Assembly (NCBI GenBank): GCA_963205375.1
Contig: CAUJJV010000067.1
Span: forward strand, 1-38,479
Direction of reading: 5' to 3'
Source of the DNA: Pseudomonadota bacterium
GTDB lineage: Bacteria; Pseudomonadota; Gammaproteobacteria; Burkholderiales; Burkholderiaceae_C
DNA: 38,479 nt
A program made the position numbers and the translations under genes. This document shows, piece after piece, positions 24,648 through 34,085 of this stretch. Position 1 is the first letter of the stretch. Each line of letters starts with the position of its first letter. The notes below the pieces were generated by a model that was not told the DNA's origin, did no database searches, and saw only the letters and a list, made by a program, of their open reading frames with translations.

Positions 24648-27014
24648 TCAATCTTTGAATAGGTCCAGGATTTTTTTCTTTTCATCGCCTGCCGGAAGGG
24701 GTTGTGGTGCGGCAGGTTTGTCCTCAAGGCCCAAACCCGATACGCCAGCCCCTTTGGCGAATTCGTCGTAGAACCATTCGCCACCGATGTTGAGGATGCC
24801 TTCGGGCACCGCGGGCTCCGTTACCGGAACGCCCTTCAAGGCGGTTTCCATGTAGCTGATCCAAATGGGTAAGCTCAATCCCCCACCCGTTTCGCGATCG
24901 CCCAGTTTGCGCGGCGTGTCATAGCCAATCCAGGTGATGGCCGCCAGCGTCTGGTGGTAGCCTGCAAACCAGGCGTCCATGGAGTCATTGGTGGTGCCGG
25001 TTTTGCCGTAGATATCCGGCCTCTTGAGCGTTGCCTGGGCCCGTGCTGCCGTGCCTGAGCGGGTGACTTCCTGCAGCAGACTGTTCATGAGGAATGCATT
25101 GCGAGGTTCGATGGTGCGCTGGGTCTCGTCGGGCGCCAGGGGAGGAATATCTACGAGCACTTTGCCGCGCTGCTCACTGACGCGGCTGACCAGCCATGGG
25201 TTGACGCGGTAGCCTCCGTTGGCAAATACCGAATATGCCGTAGCCATTTGCATGGGGGTGACCGAGCCCGCGCCTAAAGCCATGGTGAGGTAGGGTGGGT
25301 GGCGCTCGGCCTCAAAACCGAAATGGGTGATCCAGTCCTGCGCGTACTGGGTTCCAATGGATTGCAGTATCTGGATGGAGATCATGTTCTTGGACTTGGC
25401 CAGACCGCGGCGCAGTGTCATAGGGCCTTCGAAGGTACCGTCGTAGTTCTTGGGTTCCCAAGGTTGTCCTCCAGTGACCCCTGCATCAAAAAACAGGGGG
25501 GCATCGTTGACCACGGTTGCGGGTGTGAAGCCTTTTTCTAGTGCAGCTGAATAAATGAAGGGTTTGAAGCTGGAGCCGGGTTGGCGCCAGGCCTGGGTGA
25601 CGTGGTTGAACTTGTTCTTGGCAAAGTCAAAGCCCCCCACCAGCGCCTTAATGGACCCGTCGCGCGGGTCCATCGACACAAAAGCCCCTTCCACTTCTGG
25701 GAGCTGGGTGATTTCCCATGCGCCTTTGGCGGTTTTCGCCACGCGAATGATGGCGCCACGACGAACCTTGATGTTGGGTGGCGCCTTGTCTGAAAGTCCG
25801 GATTGTGCAGGTTTGAGGCCCTCACCGGTGATTTCCAGCGTTTCACCACTTTGGCGGATCGCCTTGATGTGTTTGGCGTCTGCTTCCAGAACAACCGCGG
25901 ACATGACGTCGCCGTTGTCCGGGTGCTCATCCAGGGCATCGTCGATGGCGTCCTCGATCTCCTGGGCGGTCGATGGAAGTGTGATGAATTTCTCGGGGCC
26001 ACGGTAGATCTGACGGCGTTCAAAATCCATGATCCCGCGTCGCAAGGCTCGGTAGGCGGCGTCTTGGTCGGCTGTTCTGAGTGTGGTGTACACATTGAGG
26101 CCGCGGGTGTAGGTTTCATCGCCATACTGTGCGTACATTAGCTGGCGCACCATTTCGGTTGCATATTCGGCATGAACCTGCTTCGTGTTCGCTCCGGTCC
26201 TGATCTTCAGTTCCTGTTTTTTTGCTGTTTCCGCTTCCACTGCGGTAATAAATCCGTTTTCGAGCATGCGTTCAATGATGTAGAGCTGTCTTGAACGGGC
26301 CCTTTTCGGATTGGTGATGGGGTTGTAGGCTGACGGCGCCTTGGGCAGGCCGGCCAGCATGGCTGCTTCGGCAATCGTGATGTCTTTGAGTGGCTTGCCA
26401 AAGTAGGCTTCGGAGGCTGCGGCGAATCCGTAGGCCCTGTGGCCCAGGAAAATCTGGTTCATATAGATCTCAAGGATCTGGTCTTTTGTAAGCAAATGTT
26501 CCAGTTTGAACGTAAGCAGAATCTCGTAAATCTTCCGGGTGAAGGTTTTTTCGGATGTCAGGTACACGTTGCGGGCGACCTGCATGGTGATCGTGGACGC
26601 GCCCTGACTCTTGACACGTCCGACGTTGGCGAGTCCGGCGCGAATGACACCGATGTAGTCCACGCCACCGTGCTGATAGAAGCGGGCATCTTCAATGGCC
26701 AAAACTGCATTGGCCATGACCGGGGGGATTTCCTTGATGGGTGTCAGGTTGCGGCGTTCTTCGCCAAATTCACCTAGCAGATCACCCTCGGCAGAGAACA
26801 CCCGCAGGGGCAGCTTTGGGCGGTAGTCCGAGAGATCGGATATGTCCGGCAAATTAGGAAAAGCGACAGAAAGCGCCAACGCAATGACGAGCAGTAGGGA
26901 CAGCGCCCCGGCCATCGCCAGTCCCCCAATCCACAGTACCACCCGAACCAGCCAATGGTGCTGCGAGCCGTTGCCAGCTTTTGGCGAGTCAGATTTGTTG
27001 GAGGGTGTGGCCAT
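24648..27014 (-). CDS. mrcA: Penicillin-binding protein 1A, bifunctional class A
   Basis: A 788-residue bifunctional peptidoglycan synthase. A cytoplasmic tail and one transmembrane helix (residues about 25-52) precede the GT51 glycosyltransferase domain, with catalytic E108 in AIEDARFYQHGG and the QGASTITMQ motif. An OB-like insert follows, then the transpeptidase domain with SXXK (SSFK, near residue 480), SKN (near 538) and KTGT (near 668). It polymerises and cross-links glycan strands. The ponA/mrcA gene divergent from pilM is a conserved arrangement in proteobacteria, seen here with a 268-bp gap. Confidence 0.95.
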   Translation of the reverse strand: MATPSNKSDSPKAGNGSQHHWLVRVVLWIGGLAMAGALSLLLVIALALSVAFPNLPDISDLSDYRPKLPLRVFSAEGDLLGEFGEERRNLTPIKEIPPVMANAVLAIEDARFYQHGGVDYIGVIRAGLANVGRVKSQGASTITMQVARNVYLTSEKTFTRKIYEILLTFKLEHLLTKDQILEIYMNQIFLGHRAYGFAAASEAYFGKPLKDITIAEAAMLAGLPKAPSAYNPITNPKRARSRQLYIIERMLENGFITAVEAETAKKQELKIRTGANTKQVHAEYATEMVRQLMYAQYGDETYTRGLNVYTTLRTADQDAAYRALRRGIMDFERRQIYRGPEKFITLPSTAQEIEDAIDDALDEHPDNGDVMSAVVLEADAKHIKAIRQSGETLEITGEGLKPAQSGLSDKAPPNIKVRRGAIIRVAKTAKGAWEITQLPEVEGAFVSMDPRDGSIKALVGGFDFAKNKFNHVTQAWRQPGSSFKPFIYSAALEKGFTPATVVNDAPLFFDAGVTGGQPWEPKNYDGTFEGPMTLRRGLAKSKNMISIQILQSIGTQYAQDWITHFGFEAERHPPYLTMALGAGSVTPMQMATAYSVFANGGYRVNPWLVSRVSEQRGKVLVDIPPLAPDETQRTIEPRNAFLMNSLLQEVTRSGTAARAQATLKRPDIYGKTGTTNDSMDAWFAGYHQTLAAITWIGYDTPRKLGDRETGGGLSLPIWISYMETALKGVPVTEPAVPEGILNIGGEWFYDEFAKGAGVSGLGLEDKPAAPQPLPAGDEKKKILDLFKD

Positions 27015-27282
27015 AGGGAAGAGGTTGAGTGTGCGGCGCGATTATAGAAACGGGCATTTCAGCGGTAGAGTTTCACTTTGTTCGGATGGCTCCTGCCCAT
27101 TATCCATAACGGCTGTCTGTGGCATATTCATCTAACAGACGGTTTCAGAACGTCTGCTTTTGGCAACGCTTGCGTTGTTCCGAATTGGAAAAAACCTTTG
27201 CGGGACAAGGAGCTTACTGATAGCATTCAAGTGAATTCTTAAGTATGACTGTCCATTTGGCGGTCAATTTCAGGGGACAGTT
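27015..27282. promoter_or_regulatory. Divergent mrcA-pilM intergenic region
   Basis: This is the longest gene-free stretch of the window. It contains an inverted repeat CAGACG (27136-27141) with CGTCTG (27151-27156), and a perfect palindrome CAACGC-TT-GCGTTG at 27164-27177. Both could bind regulators. TGGCA beside TTGC near 27161-27173 looks like a sigma-54 site at first sight, but the spacing is two bases too short. I could not place confident promoters for either gene. Confidence 0.4.
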
Positions 27283-28362
27283 TTGATCTCATTGGGGTCG
27301 CTCTTCAGTCGCCAGCCGGCACCATTGCTCGGTCTGGATATCAGTTCTTCCAGTGTTAAGCTGGTCGAGTTGGGCCGTGACAAGGCCGGTAATCTGGTGC
27401 TTGAACGGTGTGCCATCGAGCCCCTGGAGCGAGGCTGGATCAGTGATGGCAATATTGAAAAATTTGACGAAGTGGCTGATGCCTTGCGCAGGCTCGTCAA
27501 GAAAAGCGGTGCCAAGACCAAGAATGTAGCGATGGCGTTGCCGCCGTCAGCAGTTATCACCAAGAAGATCATCCTGCCCGGTGGCATGACGGATGAAGAA
27601 TTGGAATCACAGGTTGAGACAGAAGCCAATCAGTACATCCCGTTCCCGCTGGATGAGGTGAGTTTGGACTTCTGCGTGATCGGTCCAAGTGCTACTTCAG
27701 CAGGCGATGTTGAAGTACTGATTGCGGCCTCCCGGCGGGAAAAAGTGCAGGATATTCAGGGTCTCGCTGAAGCGGCGGGCCTGACACCCGTTGTGGTGGA
27801 TGTTGAATCGTATGCTTCCCGACTGGCTGCTGGGCGATTGATAGAAAACCTGCCCAACAACGGATCAGGCTTGATCGTTGCACTTTTCGAGATTGGCGCA
27901 CTGACGACCAGCATGCAGGTGTTGCGCGACGATGAGGTTCTTTATGATCGGGATCAGGCTTTTGGCGGAGCCCAGTTGACGCAGTTGATCATCCGGCAGT
28001 ATGGATTCTCACAGGAAGAAGCCGAGAGCACGAAGCGCAGCGGTGAATTGCCCGAGGACTATGAATCCTCTGTGCTGAAGCCGTTTCTGGAAACCATGGT
28101 CCAAGAGTTGGGGCGTGCGTTGCAGTTTTTCTTCACCAGTACACCACACAACAAGGTGGATTACATCATGTTGGCGGGTGGCTCAGCGGCACTTCCGGGT
28201 CTGACTGCAGCCGTGACACAGCACACCTCTTTCCCGTGCAGCCTGCTTAATCCGTTTGACGGCATGGAGATTGGAGACGGGGTGCGTCTGAAGCGTATGA
28301 CCCGTGAGGCGCCCTCCTATTTGACATCGTGCGGCTTGGCGCTGCGGAGGTTCGCGCAGTGA
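27283..28362 (+). CDS. pilM: Type IV pilus assembly protein PilM
   Basis: A 359-residue cytoplasmic actin-like ATPase. The start is TTG at 27283 with AGGGGA upstream; no ATG fits. The N-terminal LLGLDISSSSVKLVEL is the phosphate-1 loop of the actin fold, and MLAGGSAALPGL near residue 297 is the adenosine motif. PilM binds the INLLP peptide at the N-terminus of PilN and links the inner-membrane PilNO complex to the cytoplasmic machinery. It heads the pilMNOPQ operon; its stop overlaps pilN as GTGA. Confidence 0.95.
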   Translation: MISLGSLFSRQPAPLLGLDISSSSVKLVELGRDKAGNLVLERCAIEPLERGWISDGNIEKFDEVADALRRLVKKSGAKTKNVAMALPPSAVITKKIILPGGMTDEELESQVETEANQYIPFPLDEVSLDFCVIGPSATSAGDVEVLIAASRREKVQDIQGLAEAAGLTPVVVDVESYASRLAAGRLIENLPNNGSGLIVALFEIGALTTSMQVLRDDEVLYDRDQAFGGAQLTQLIIRQYGFSQEEAESTKRSGELPEDYESSVLKPFLETMVQELGRALQFFFTSTPHNKVDYIMLAGGSAALPGLTAAVTQHTSFPCSLLNPFDGMEIGDGVRLKRMTREAPSYLTSCGLALRRFAQ

Positions 28363-29018
28363 TCTTGATTAATCTGCTTCCGCACCGTGAGGCTGCTCGC
28401 AAGCGGCGCCGTGACGTCTTCAATATTTCACTCGGGGCTTCGGCGCTGTTGGGTGGATTGATTGCTGGCGCAGTCTTTTTGTGGTTTCAGGCCGCCATTT
28501 CTGTTCAGCAGAACACCAATGGAATTCTTGAAACAGAGATCAAGAAACTAGAAAGCCAAATCAAGGATATTGCTGGTTTGGAGTCCGAAATTGCAGCGTT
28601 GCGCGCAAGGCAGCAGGCCGTTGAAGACCTCCAGTCTGATCGCAATTTGCCAGTGCACTTGTTGACTGAACTGGTAAATCAATTGCCGGATGGTGTTTAT
28701 ATTTCAAAAATGGTTCAGGCGGACAAATTGGTGACACTGAACGGGACCGCCCAGTCCAATGAGCGTGTCTCTGAGTTGTTGCGCAATTTGTCAAACAATA
28801 CGCCATGGTTCACGAAGCCCGAGTTGGTGGAAATCGTGGCCGGGTCAGTTGCGCTGAATCGCGAACAAAAGCGCGTGGCCAATTTTGTGATTCGTGTTCA
28901 GCTGGTTCGCGCGAGCGACGCTGAGAAGGCAGCTGCCGCTGCAGCTGTCGCATCAGATGCCATTCCCGCAGCGTCGCCTGCGTCTGCACCGGCAAGCAGT
29001 GTCGGTGTCAAGAAATAG
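28359..29018 (+). CDS. pilN: Type IV pilus assembly protein PilN
   Basis: A 219-residue bitopic inner membrane protein. GTG at 28359 is chosen: GGAGG lies eight bases upstream, it overlaps the pilM stop as GTGA, and it yields the PilM-binding ILINLLPHRE motif at residues 2-10. One transmembrane helix spans about 24-46, then a coiled coil (KLESQIKDIAGLESEIAALRAR in the 60-85 region), then a periplasmic ferredoxin-like domain. The C-terminal tail is a run of Ala, Ser and Pro. It forms heterodimers with PilO. Confidence 0.94.
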   Translation: MILINLLPHREAARKRRRDVFNISLGASALLGGLIAGAVFLWFQAAISVQQNTNGILETEIKKLESQIKDIAGLESEIAALRARQQAVEDLQSDRNLPVHLLTELVNQLPDGVYISKMVQADKLVTLNGTAQSNERVSELLRNLSNNTPWFTKPELVEIVAGSVALNREQKRVANFVIRVQLVRASDAEKAAAAAAVASDAIPAASPASAPASSVGVKK

Positions 29019-29029
29019 CTGGGTGCACC

Positions 29030-29692
29030 ATGGTGGAAAAAACTTCCCGCTCGTTTGATTTTTCGGCTTTACAGGCTAAGGTGCAGGGCCAATTTCAGAA
29101 CCTGGATCCCAAAGATCCGTCTGTTTGGCCTTCCCTGCCGCGTTACGCCCTGTTTGTGGTCACCGCCATTGTTGTGGTCACCGTTTTGTGGTTCTTGTGG
29201 CTAACCAGTTCACTAGAGGTGCTAGAACAGGAGCAGGAGAAAGAGGTAAAGCTTCGGGCTGATTACAAGATCAAGCTAGCTAAAGCAGTGAATCTGGATG
29301 TTTTGAAAAAGCAGCGCGAGCAGGTTCAGCAGTACGTAACGCAGCTGGAGAAGCAGTTGCCCGGAAAATCCGAGATGGATGCCCTGCTCTCTGACATCAA
29401 TCAGGCTGGTCTTGGCAGAAGTCTGCAGTTCGATTTGTTCCGCCCAGGGCAGGTCGCCGTCAAGGAGTATTACGCAGAGCTCCCTATTACTATCAAAGTG
29501 AGTGGTAGATACCACGATATCGGAGCTTTTGCGTCCGACATCGCCAATCTCTCCCGCATCGTGACGTTAAACAATTTGTCCATCAGTCCCAAACCTGATG
29601 GAACGCTTTCCATGGACGCTACTGCCAAAACTTTCCGGTATCTCGACCCTGACGAAGTGGCTGCACAGCGCAAAGCAGGGGGCAAGAAATGA
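29030..29692 (+). CDS. pilO: Type IV pilus assembly protein PilO
   Basis: A 220-residue inner membrane protein with one helix at about residues 40-60 (LFVVTAIVVVTVLWFLWL), a periplasmic coiled coil (roughly 62-115) and a C-terminal domain with YYAELPITIKVSGRYHDIGAF, typical of PilO. It pairs with PilN and contacts PilP. It overlaps pilP by four bases. Confidence 0.94.
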   Translation: MVEKTSRSFDFSALQAKVQGQFQNLDPKDPSVWPSLPRYALFVVTAIVVVTVLWFLWLTSSLEVLEQEQEKEVKLRADYKIKLAKAVNLDVLKKQREQVQQYVTQLEKQLPGKSEMDALLSDINQAGLGRSLQFDLFRPGQVAVKEYYAELPITIKVSGRYHDIGAFASDIANLSRIVTLNNLSISPKPDGTLSMDATAKTFRYLDPDEVAAQRKAGGKK

Positions 29693-30231
29693 GGGCCGTG
29701 TATGGTTTGCTGGCGATGGCTGGACTTATTGGCCTTGCGGGATGCGGTGCATCGCGGGAGGATGATATTCGGCAGTGGATGGTAGAGGAGCGAAATCAAA
29801 CGCGGCCCAAGGTGCCCCCCATTTCAGCGCCCAAGCAGTTCAAGCCGGAGGCTTATACCAATGCCTCAGCGATTGAGCCATTCAGCAACCAGAAATTGAC
29901 GCAGGCGCTCAAGCGGGACTCAGCGCAACAAGCCTCCAATGGTGCATTGGTGGCTCCTGAGCTGGCTCGTCGCAAGGAGCCTATGGAAGCGTTTCCGCTC
30001 GATACCATGAGTCTGGTCGGTAGCATCATCAAGGCGGGCCAACCGGTGGCTCTGGTCAAAGTGGACAGCTTGTTGTACCAGGTGAAGCTAGGAAACTATC
30101 TGGGTCAGAATTACGGAAAAGTCACAAAAATCACTGAAACCGAAGTGACATTGCGGGAAATCGTGCAGGACGCTGTCGGTGAGTGGATTGAACGTGTTGC
30201 AACGCTCCAGTTGCAGGAGAAGTCTAAATGA
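29689..30231 (+). CDS. pilP: Type IV pilus assembly lipoprotein PilP
   Basis: A 180-residue inner membrane lipoprotein. The lipobox LAGC places the lipidated cysteine at C19. A disordered linker (about 40-95) leads to the HR domain with VGSIIKAGQPVALVKVDSLLYQVKLGNYLGQNYGKV, a strong PilP match. It bridges PilNO and the PilQ secretin. Both ends are coupled by ATGA overlaps, to pilO and pilQ. Confidence 0.94.
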   Translation: MRAVYGLLAMAGLIGLAGCGASREDDIRQWMVEERNQTRPKVPPISAPKQFKPEAYTNASAIEPFSNQKLTQALKRDSAQQASNGALVAPELARRKEPMEAFPLDTMSLVGSIIKAGQPVALVKVDSLLYQVKLGNYLGQNYGKVTKITETEVTLREIVQDAVGEWIERVATLQLQEKSK

Positions 30232-32336
30232 GTAAACAGAACAAACAAACAGGATTGAACATGTGGCATCGGCTGGTATTTTCTGTTGCCATGGTGTTGG
30301 TGGCTGTGTCGGGGCGTGCTGAGACTTCGATTGAAGCCGTGACGGGTTCTGTTCAGGGCGGCACGGAGATCGTTCGCATCGATCTTTCAGAGGCGCTCAT
30401 CGCTCCTCCAACGGGATTTGCCATTCAATCCCCTGCACGCATTGCGCTTGACTTTCCGGGGGTCGCCAATGGTATGGGGCGCTCTACCGTCGATGTGAAT
30501 CAGGGTAATCTAAAATCTGTCAGCGTGGTGCAGGCTGGAGAGCGTACGCGTGTTGTGCTCAACCTGAAGCAGGCAGCAGCGTACAGGACAGAAATACAAG
30601 GCAAGTCATTGCTCGTCATGCTGGAGCCATCTGTGGCTGGTGCCAGCAGCCCCGTGGCAAGCCCAACTTTTGCTGAAAACAAGAGTCGCGATTCCGCTCC
30701 CATCAAGGACATGGATTTCCGCCGTGCTGCCGATGGTGCTGGCCGCATCGTAGTGACGCTTCCCAATAATCAGGTCGGTGTGGATATCCGTCAGCAGGGT
30801 CAAAATCTGGTTGTGGAGTTCATGAAGTCGACATTGCCCGAAGGCCTTCGCCGGCGCCTGGATGTGGGAGATTTTGGTACGCCAGTGAAGACTGTTACCT
30901 CGTTTCAGTCCGGCGACAGAGTTCGTATGGTGATTGAGCCCAAAGGGCAGTGGGAGCATTCGGCTTACCAGAGCGATGAGCAGTTTGTTGTGGAGGTCAA
31001 GGAAATCAAGGTTGATCCCAAAAAACTGACGCAGGGCGTTGGATACAACGGTCAAAAGCTGTCATTGAACTTCCAGAATATCGAGGTCCGTTCACTCTTG
31101 CAGGTGATTGCAGACTTTACCAACTTCAACATCGTTACGTCGGATTCAGTTTCTGGTTCGGTAACCTTGCGCTTGCAGGATGTTCCTTGGGATCAGGCGC
31201 TGGACATCATTTTGCAAGCCAAAGGCTTGGGCATGCGCAAGAGTGGGAATGTGCTGTGGGTTGCTCCCAAGGACGAAATTGCGGCCAAGGAAAAGCTGGA
31301 TCTGGAATCGGCTGCTGCCGTGCAAAGTCTGGAGCCATTGCGGACCCAATCATTCCAGATCAACTATGCCAAGGCTGCAGAAATCGCAGCCCAGTTGACT
31401 GCAGGTGGAAGCGGTGCTGCCAATAGCGCACGCATTCTGAGTGCCCGTGGAAGTGTGATTGCAGAGCCACGCACCAACCAGTTGTTTGTGACCGATATCC
31501 CAAGCAAGCTGGAACAAGTGCAACAGCTGCTTGCTAAACTTGACATTGCGGTGCGTCAGGTGCTGATTGAAGCGAGGATTGTGGAGGCATCGGACAGCTT
31601 TGGAAAATCCTTGGGTGTGCGCTTGGGCGGTGGGAACTCCACCAACGCGGCGACATTGGGAACGACAGAGGGCGGGCCGTTAAATGTCGGATTTGGCTCT
31701 ACCTACACCACTGGGGTGTCTGGCACCAATTCGGGTAACTTTGTCAACTTGCCTTCCACCGGTGCACTGGGCTACGCAAATGCAGGAACCTTCGCGATTT
31801 CCTTGTTCGGGGAGTCTGCAAACAAGTTTTTGAATTTGGAAATTTCTGCGCTTGAGGCCGATGGAAAAGGCAAGGTGGTTTCAAGCCCCCGTGTGGTTAC
31901 GGCAGACCAGATCAAGGCGCTGATTGAGCAGGGTACAGAATTGCCATATCAAGTAGCCTCGTCCAGTGGAGCTACGTCTATTGCTTTCCGCAAGGCCAAC
32001 TTGAAGCTGGAAGTAACGCCGCAGATCACACCAGAAGGCAACATCATTCTGGATTTGGATGTCACCAAGGACACGGTTGGGCAGTCCACTCCCGCGGGCT
32101 TTGCAATTGACACCAAACACATCAAGACTCAAGTGCTGGTCGAGAATGGCGGTACTGTTGTGATCGGCGGGATTTTTACGGAAGACCAAACAACAGACGA
32201 AGCCAAGGTTCCGTTCTTTGGTGATCTGCCAGGCTTGGGCGTGCTCTTCCGGAATAAGTCCAGCTCCTCAAGAAAGCGTGAAATGCTGGTCTTCATTACC
32301 CCGAAGATGATTGCCGAGAAAGCCATCGGCCGCTGA
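30228..32336 (+). CDS. pilQ: Type IV pilus secretin PilQ
   Basis: A 702-residue outer membrane secretin. The start at 30228 has AGGAGA eight bases upstream and overlaps the pilP stop; a second ATG at 30261 could also serve. A signal sequence ends near GRA at residue 31. Two AMIN domains follow (about 35-130 and 155-255, the latter around [16 protein letters not shown]), then a short N0/STN-like and N1 part ([23 protein letters not shown] near 280), and the secretin domain from about 440 to 700, closing with the [15 protein letters not shown] turn. It forms the channel through which the pilus exits. A Gly/Ser/Thr/Asn-rich stretch at about 465-510 is probably the gate region. Confidence 0.96.
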   Translation: MSKQNKQTGLNMWHRLVFSVAMVLVAVSGRAETSIEAVTGSVQGGTEIVRIDLSEALIAPPTGFAIQSPARIALDFPGVANGMGRSTVDVNQGNLKSVSVVQAGERTRVVLNLKQAAAYRTEIQGKSLLVMLEPSVAGASSPVASPTFAENKSRDSAPIKDMDFRRAADGAGRIVVTLPNNQVGVDIRQQGQNLVVEFMKSTLPEGLRRRLDVGDFGTPVKTVTSFQSGDRVRMVIEPKGQWEHSAYQSDEQFVVEVKEIKVDPKKLTQGVGYNGQKLSLNFQNIEVRSLLQVIADFTNFNIVTSDSVSGSVTLRLQDVPWDQALDIILQAKGLGMRKSGNVLWVAPKDEIAAKEKLDLESAAAVQSLEPLRTQSFQINYAKAAEIAAQLTAGGSGAANSARILSARGSVIAEPRTNQLFVTDIPSKLEQVQQLLAKLDIAVRQVLIEARIVEASDSFGKSLGVRLGGGNSTNAATLGTTEGGPLNVGFGSTYTTGVSGTNSGNFVNLPSTGALGYANAGTFAISLFGESANKFLNLEISALEADGKGKVVSSPRVVTADQIKALIEQGTELPYQVASSSGATSIAFRKANLKLEVTPQITPEGNIILDLDVTKDTVGQSTPAGFAIDTKHIKTQVLVENGGTVVIGGIFTEDQTTDEAKVPFFGDLPGLGVLFRNKSSSSRKREMLVFITPKMIAEKAIGR

Positions 32337-32340
32337 TCCC

Positions 32341-32880
32341 TTGATATTCAGTCTGGTTGGCCTGCCTGGCTCCGGAAAGACAACAGTCGGGCGTCAACTC
32401 GCCCGGCGTCTTCAGCTTCCTTTCGTGGATTCAGACCATGCCATTGAAGCGCGTCTGGGCTGCTCCATTCGCGAGTTCTTTGAGCGCGAAGGCGAAGCCA
32501 AATTCCGGGATGTCGAAGAGGAAGTCATAGACTCGTTGACCACGGGGCCCACCGGTGTGCTTTCCACTGGCGGTGGCGTGGTCATTCGTCCGGCCAATCG
32601 ACAGCATCTGCGTGAACGCGGACAGGTCATTTACCTGAAATCCACTCCAGAGGAGTTGTTTCGGCGCCTGCGCCACGATGTGAATCGTCCATTGCTGCAG
32701 GTGGCTGACCCGCTGTCCCGTTTGCGGGATCTCTACGCCACACGCGATCCTCTGTACCGTGAAATCGCGCATTTCGTCCTCGAAACCGGGCGGCCGTCCG
32801 TTGCGACGCTTGTCAATATGATTCTGATGCAGCTTGAACTTGCGGGTCTGCTGCCGGCGCAGCAAACACCCTCGGTGTGA
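32341..32880 (+). CDS. aroK: Shikimate kinase
   Basis: A kinase of about 179 residues. The P-loop is GLPGSGKT at residues 7-14, then DSDHAIE with the shikimate-binding Asp, the STGGGVV loop and a lid with RPLL. It phosphorylates shikimate in aromatic amino acid synthesis. There is no ATG near the start. TTG at 32341 gives [14 protein letters not shown] and a normal length; TTG at 32311 would add ten residues and overlap pilQ by 26 bases. It is followed by aroB, the common pairing, downstream of the pilus operon. Confidence 0.92.
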   Translation: MIFSLVGLPGSGKTTVGRQLARRLQLPFVDSDHAIEARLGCSIREFFEREGEAKFRDVEEEVIDSLTTGPTGVLSTGGGVVIRPANRQHLRERGQVIYLKSTPEELFRRLRHDVNRPLLQVADPLSRLRDLYATRDPLYREIAHFVLETGRPSVATLVNMILMQLELAGLLPAQQTPSV

Positions 32881-32913
32881 ATTGGTAGTGCAAGGTCCCC
32901 TAAACTCTAGGGT

Positions 32914-34029
32914 ATGACTTCAAACAACCACACCAGCGTTTCGATCGATCTGGGCGATAGAAGCTACTCCATTCAAATCGGCACTCAACTGCTTGACGAT
33001 AGTCAGACTTTCTCGCAGCTGCCCAAGGCCAATTCCGCTTATGTTGTCAGTAACACGACAGTAGCACCGTTGTACGCTGACCGACTGGTCCGTGCGTTGG
33101 CTGGCGTGTACAAGAGCGTGCATTTGGTGGCTTTGCCCGATGGCGAAGAGTTCAAGACATGGCAGGTTCTGAATCAGATCTTTGATGCTTTGCTGTCGAA
33201 CGGAGCTGACCGGAAAACAGTGTTGTTTGCGCTGGGCGGCGGCGTGGTGGGGGACATGACGGGATTTGCCGCCGCAAGTTTTATGCGCGGGATTCCCTTT
33301 GTGCAGGTGCCGACCACATTGCTGTCGCAGGTCGACTCGTCGGTGGGTGGCAAGACCGGCATCAACCATCCTTTGGGCAAGAACATGGTCGGTGCGTTTT
33401 ACCAGCCTCTCTTGGTGGTGTGCGATCTGGATACGCTCAAAACGCTTCCGGATCGTGAGCTGAGTGCAGGTCTGGCAGAGGTCATCAAGTACGGCCCCAT
33501 TGCTGACGGATCATTTCTGGACTGGATTGAGCAGAACCTTCCACTGTTGCTTGCGCGTGACGGTACTGCGCTGGCCCACGCGGTCAAGCGAAGCTGCGAG
33601 ATCAAGGCCTGGGTGGTCGGACAGGATGAGCGCGAGGCCGGGTTGCGTGCGATTCTGAATTTTGGGCACACGTTCGGTCATGCCATCGAAGCCGGGCTCG
33701 GGTATGGCGAGTGGCTGCATGGCGAAGCGGTTGGATGCGGCATGGTTATGGCAGCCCACCTGTCACAACGTTTGGGATTGGTGGATGCCGCTTATGTACA
33801 GCGACTGACCAGCCTGATTCATAACGCGCGTCTGCCAGTCGTCGGTCCCATTCTGGACGCCAATGACAACGCCGGACGCTACCTGGAACTGATGCGAATG
33901 GACAAGAAGTCAGAAGCAGGAGAGATCCGTTTCGTCGTTCTTGACGGTATTGCCAAAGCAAAGATGCTTGGCGCACCCGATTCCATGGTGCGTGAAGTGG
34001 TGGACTCGTGCTGCAATCCTTTGCTATGA
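32914..34029 (+). CDS. aroB: 3-dehydroquinate synthase
   Basis: A 371-residue enzyme of the shikimate pathway, converting DAHP to dehydroquinate with NAD and a divalent metal. Recognised by [16 protein letters not shown], the [19 protein letters not shown] segment and the metal-site histidines in [11 protein letters not shown] and WLHGEAV. Length is typical. It starts 33 bases after aroK and continues the same strand; a promoter of its own is possible. The downstream gap to dgt contains copy D of the dispersed repeat. Confidence 0.96.
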   Translation: MTSNNHTSVSIDLGDRSYSIQIGTQLLDDSQTFSQLPKANSAYVVSNTTVAPLYADRLVRALAGVYKSVHLVALPDGEEFKTWQVLNQIFDALLSNGADRKTVLFALGGGVVGDMTGFAAASFMRGIPFVQVPTTLLSQVDSSVGGKTGINHPLGKNMVGAFYQPLLVVCDLDTLKTLPDRELSAGLAEVIKYGPIADGSFLDWIEQNLPLLLARDGTALAHAVKRSCEIKAWVVGQDEREAGLRAILNFGHTFGHAIEAGLGYGEWLHGEAVGCGMVMAAHLSQRLGLVDAAYVQRLTSLIHNARLPVVGPILDANDNAGRYLELMRMDKKSEAGEIRFVVLDGIAKAKMLGAPDSMVREVVDSCCNPLL

Positions 34030-34030
34030 A

Positions 34031-34085
34031 TAGTGTAGCTATACGCGCAGCATTGGCGAGGGGTAGGGTGTGATTTGTCTATAAA
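34031..34085 (+). repeat. Dispersed repeat, copy D, between aroB and dgt
   Basis: The core reads GTAGCTATACGCGCA then GCGAGGGGTAGGGTG, aligned ungapped with copies A to C. Its 3' flank TCTATAAAT is shared with copy B. It is the most diverged of the four. The dgt start TTG (34075) and its purine-rich leader GAGGGGTAGGG lie in this repeat. Confidence 0.6.

Noticed and set aside
27161-27173. Possible sigma-54 promoter upstream of pilM
   Set aside because: TGGCA and TTGC are present but GG and GC are eight bases apart instead of ten.
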